Below, piece after piece: positions 6,143-7,580 of a DNA stretch of 7,580 nt. Location of the stretch: assembly GCA_001820675.1 (NCBI GenBank), contig MHQO01000053.1, positions 1 to 7,580 on the forward strand, in the 5' to 3' direction. The stretch is from Candidatus Sungbacteria bacterium RIFCSPLOWO2_01_FULL_47_10. GTDB taxonomy: Bacteria > Patescibacteriota > Minisyncoccia > Sungbacterales > GWA2-42-14. The notes beneath the pieces were generated by a model, which saw only the letters and a program-made list of their open reading frames with translations, ran no database searches and had not been told where the DNA came from. Position numbers and translations under genes: made by a program. The stretch's first letter is position 1. Every line of letters starts with the position of its first letter.

Positions 6143-6169
6143 ATTGAACTACACATGCCGAAGCGACCC
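6115..6169 (-). repeat. Right compound terminal inverted repeat
   Basis: In reverse complement this is GGGTCGCTTCGG followed directly by CATGTG and the rest of the 43-bp arm with its palindrome. It lacks the six-base insertion of the left copy. Confidence 0.7.
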
Positions 6170-6253
6170 ATCCACCCAAGCATTTTTTCTTTACGGCTTA
6201 AAAATTATGAAATTCTGCCTTATGGGATTTATACTTCAAAAAAACGCGTTTAA

Positions 6254-6279
6254 AAAATTCCGTCAAGAGGCGGAATTTT
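6254..6279. terminator. Hairpin, possible bidirectional terminator
   Basis: AAAATTCCG (6254-6262) pairs perfectly with CGGAATTTT (6271-6279) around an 8-base loop. On either strand the descending arm ends in a T-run. It lies between two gene-poor stretches, so what it would terminate is unclear. Confidence 0.4.
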
Positions 6280-6400
6280 CTTGTTCCCTGCTTTGTCCTG
6301 TTTCAAGCCGCTTTCGGTATAAAATCCACAAAAACCTTATTTTTATTCTGTGAAACATCAATCAGCCTCAATAAACATTTACCAAAGCATACTTATCAAA

Positions 6401-6422
6401 GTTTATTAAGGTTCTGACCCTC
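6401..6422 (-). repeat. GGGTCAG-type motif, copy 1
   Basis: On the - strand this reads GAGGGTCAGAACCTTAATAA. It shares GAGGG(G)TCAG, then CCTTAA, with the copy at 6683-6712, in the same orientation. Its AT tail also pairs with CTCAATAAAC (6367-6376) as a 9/10 stem. The motif looks like element ends seen beside RAYT-type transposase genes, from memory and unproven. Confidence 0.35.
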
Positions 6423-6682
6423 ATTTTTTATATTTTTTCGCAAAAAATTGGTTATATTTCGTCCAGAATTTAGCATGTTTTTCGGTTAAAACCAAAAAAA
6501 TTTTTTTATCCACAACCGATCATCAGGTTTTCAACATCTGGTGTTAAACTGATAATGAGTCGCGGATAAGCGGATTTTCTGAGGCCGAGCTTTTTGATGA
6601 AGGGTGCGTGGCGCCCTGAGCGCTTGAATGGGTAAGGGTAAGGATCACTGTAAAAATACGCGACCCGGACCAGCGGCGATTT

Positions 6683-6712
6683 GTTTTAAGGACAAAATTC
6701 CTGACCCCCTCA
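6683..6712 (-). repeat. GGGTCAG-type motif, copy 2
   Basis: On the - strand this reads GAGGGGTCAGGAATTTTGTC and continues CCTTAAAAC. It is a diverged direct copy of the motif at 6401-6422, with extra bases between the TCAG and CCTTAA parts. Confidence 0.35.
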
Positions 6713-6734
6713 CACGACAACAGTCGGTAGAGAA

Positions 6735-6766
6735 TAAAAAAATCCGACTTCTTCACAGAAGCCGGA
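6735..6766 (-). terminator. Intrinsic terminator of the small coiled-coil gene
   Basis: On the - strand, TCCGGCTTCT pairs with AGAAGTCGGA (10 bp, one G-U) around a GTGA loop, followed directly by a run of seven T. It lies 18 bp beyond the stop of the - strand gene at 6785. This is the clearest terminator in the window. Confidence 0.85.
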
Positions 6767-6784
6767 CTTCAACCCCCCTTTGAA

Positions 6785-7066
6785 TTATTTTCTGGAAATT
6801 CCAACCCTTCGTTCAACGCGTTGGAGGCGAATGCGCAGATCCTGTATTTCGATATTTTGATCCGAGACCATTCGGAGTAACGGTCCGAGCGCGCGCTTGA
6901 TATCGCCAATGTCGGAATTGACTCGTTCAAATTCATCGACAACGACTTTTTGAAAATCCTTCACTTCCTGCTTAAAATCGAGAAAATCCCGTTTAGAAAC
7001 AGTATCTTCAAAACCTCGCTTGATCATTCCTGCCAAATCTTCAATTGTCAGTTTTCTTTTGGCCAT
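6785..7066 (-). CDS. Small predicted coiled-coil protein, function unknown
   Basis: The product has 93 residues, starting MAKRKLTIEDLAGMIKRGFE. The N-terminal part (KLTIEDLAGMIKRGFEDT) looks like a short helical module. From about residue 27 to 90 there are heptad-like patterns of Val/Phe/Leu/Ile between charged residues (FKQEVKDFQKVVVDEFERV, then IEIQDLRIRLQRVERRV), so it is probably one long coiled coil that oligomerises. There is no signal peptide or membrane segment. Small proteins of this plan are common in CPR genomes as far as I recall, without known function. I prefer the ATG at 7066 over an in-frame GTG two codons upstream. The gene is solitary, divergent from the secreted-protein gene at 7245, and followed by a strong terminator, which supports it being real and expressed. 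Confidence 0.75.
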   Translation of the reverse strand: MAKRKLTIEDLAGMIKRGFEDTVSKRDFLDFKQEVKDFQKVVVDEFERVNSDIGDIKRALGPLLRMVSDQNIEIQDLRIRLQRVERRVGISRK

Positions 7067-7244
7067 GCACACATACTACCAAATTTAAAAATTTTGCAAA
7101 GAGGATATATCCACAATTATTTTTTATACACCGACGTCATTGTGGGGCCGTTCTTTTCCATGAGATATGGAACCACGGGCACAACAACCGCAAAACCGTG
7201 TATGTGCAAATAATTGTTTGAAGCAGGACTTCACACACAGGGGC
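7067..7244. promoter_or_regulatory. Divergent intergenic region with successive inverted repeats
   Basis: This 178-bp region separates two divergent genes, so it should hold promoters for both. Three inverted repeats follow one another: CCACAAT (7111-7117) with ATTGTGG (7139-7145), TTCCAT (7156-7161) with ATGGAA (7167-7172), and CACGG (7174-7178) with CCGTG (7196-7200). For the - strand gene, TGTATAAA near 7131-7124 resembles an extended -10 with no clear -35. No convincing + strand promoter is seen. Confidence 0.4.
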
Positions 7245-7580
7245 ATGAATAAAAAAATCTTAATCCCGATAGTATTGTTTGCCGTCTTTTTTGCGTGGCT
7301 TGTTTTTGCTGTTCCGCAACCGGCAGACGCGGCGGCACTTTCCACACCCCAAATCCCGACGTTTACCATAACGACCGATCCGGGCAGTTTTCTTGTCGCG
7401 CTCAATACGGATTCCGATGTATATACACCGCATGAAGAAGTTACGGCCGGTTTTTCCGTTATCCGCGGAGGAGACGGCATGACCCTTTGCAACGCGACCG
7501 CATACGCCACAATCACCATGCCCGACGGCAGGACGCTTGACGTTCCCAACGAAAACATCGCCCGCTCAAAACTGTGCGGA
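7245..7580 (+). CDS. Secreted or surface protein, N-terminal part (cut by window end)
   Basis: The frame opens at an ATG at 7245 and stays open for 112 codons to the last base, so the gene is incomplete. The N-terminus is a classic Sec signal peptide: MNKK, a hydrophobic core (ILIPIVLFAVFFAWLVFAV), then PQPADA|AA as a likely signal peptidase I site near residue 29. The mature part (PTFTITTDPGSFLVALNTDS, then VYTPHEEVTAGFSVIRGG) is rich in Thr, Val and Asp with alternating beta-strand patterns. VYTPHEEVTAGFSV resembles the first strands of Ig-like or MG2-like extracellular domains. Two cysteines (MTLCNATAY and KLCG) could form a disulfide. A long adhesin-like or envelope protein is possible, but the fold is an inference. 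The only possible Shine-Dalgarno is AGGGG, placed unusually close to the ATG. Confidence 0.8.
   Translation, partial: MNKKILIPIVLFAVFFAWLVFAVPQPADAAALSTPQIPTFTITTDPGSFLVALNTDSDVYTPHEEVTAGFSVIRGGDGMTLCNATAYATITMPDGRTLDVPNENIARSKLCG

Larger units (their letters stand above)
5209..6169 (+). mobile_element. Putative mobile unit: Cas2/PaaX-like gene between compound inverted repeats
   Basis: Both ends carry the same composite structure in inverted orientation. GGGTCGCTTCGG (5209-5220) is matched exactly by CCGAAGCGACCC (6158-6169). Inside it is an arm of 43 bp (5227-5269 against 6157-6115) that matches at 35 positions and ends in a perfect palindrome. The left copy has six extra bases (5221-5226) between tip and arm. 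The only gene inside is the Cas2/PaaX-like one, with a short GC hairpin after its stop. I see no clear target-site duplication. The unit could be a transposable element moved by this protein or in trans, or a gene with duplicated operator sites. The matching tips outside the palindromes favour element ends. Confidence 0.55.
6170..6784. other. Gene-poor, AT-rich spacer with hairpins and possible element relics
   Basis: I find no convincing gene in these 615 bp. An open frame at 6144-6353 (+) has no recognisable content and overlaps the right inverted repeat. A start-less frame at 6506-6685 (-) reads like protein (ending PRLIISLTPDVENLMIGCG) but has no start codon and follows a stop. The stretch holds a hairpin at 6254-6279, an imperfect stem at 6367-6376/6401-6410, two GGGTCAG-type motifs, a DnaA-box-like 9-mer at 6506-6514, and a terminator at 6735-6766. 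The part from 6549 to 6712 is richer in GC than its surroundings, which suggests a remnant of different origin. Confidence 0.6.

Noticed and set aside
5209..6169. CRISPR-Cas locus based on the Cas2-like protein
   Set aside because: There are only two palindromic repeats, inverted and about 870 bp apart. There is no repeat-spacer array, no cas1 and no effector.
6144..6353. Open frame of 69 codons on the + strand in the spacer
   Set aside because: It starts inside the right inverted repeat, spans a terminator-like hairpin, and shows no domain, signal or ribosome binding site.
6356..6545. Replication origin
   Set aside because: There is only one perfect DnaA-box-like 9-mer, with no cluster and no dnaA or dnaN in the window.
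7124..7558. Open frame of 144 codons on the - strand at the right end
   Set aside because: The + strand here encodes a clear signal peptide and secreted-protein start. The - strand frame has no recognisable content.

Overview
This looks like a chromosomal segment from a Candidate Phyla Radiation bacterium (Patescibacteria, probably Parcubacteria-like). That placement is an inference from several traits. The aspartyl-tRNA synthetase is compact and lacks the insertion domain usual in bacteria. MraY has unusual active-site motifs. There is a membrane-segment plus winged-helix plus Cas2/PaaX-like protein. Almost no start codon has a Shine-Dalgarno sequence, some starts appear to be TTG, and there are many short palindromic repeats. 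Stops TAA, TAG and TGA are all used as stops, so I see no sign of a recoded UGA.

The left two thirds (1-5049) is a compact run of housekeeping genes, all on the + strand. aspS (Asp/Asn-tRNA charging) is followed by scpA and scpB, the kleisin and winged-helix partners of the SMC chromosome-segregation complex. Next come a membrane-anchored D,D-peptidase of the penicillin-binding-protein family and mraY, the first membrane step of the peptidoglycan lipid cycle. scpB and the peptidase gene overlap by one base, so they are probably translated together. Two REP-like hairpins in opposite orientation lie between scpA and scpB.

The middle (5050-6170) is accessory. A non-coding inverted-repeat element of about 109 bp (5092-5200) lies just behind mraY. 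Eight bases further on is a self-contained unit of about 960 bp (5209-6169). It carries one gene, for a Cas2/PaaX-like protein with a hydrophobic segment, and both ends carry the same compound inverted repeat: a 12-bp GC-rich tip, a diverged arm, and a near-identical perfect palindrome. The two palindromes differ only by paired, compensating changes within the aligned region. This arrangement resembles a transposase gene between its own hairpin ends, as in RAYT/REP systems, but the protein is a Cas2-fold type. It is the best candidate here for an undescribed system. No other cas gene and no CRISPR array is present.

The right end (6170-7580) is mostly a gene-poor, AT-rich stretch of about 600 bp. 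It holds hairpins, two related GGGTCAG-type motifs that may be relics of mobile-element ends, and a perfect DnaA-box-like 9-mer. It is followed by a small coiled-coil protein gene on the - strand with a strong intrinsic terminator, and by the start of a secreted protein gene on the + strand that runs off the window.
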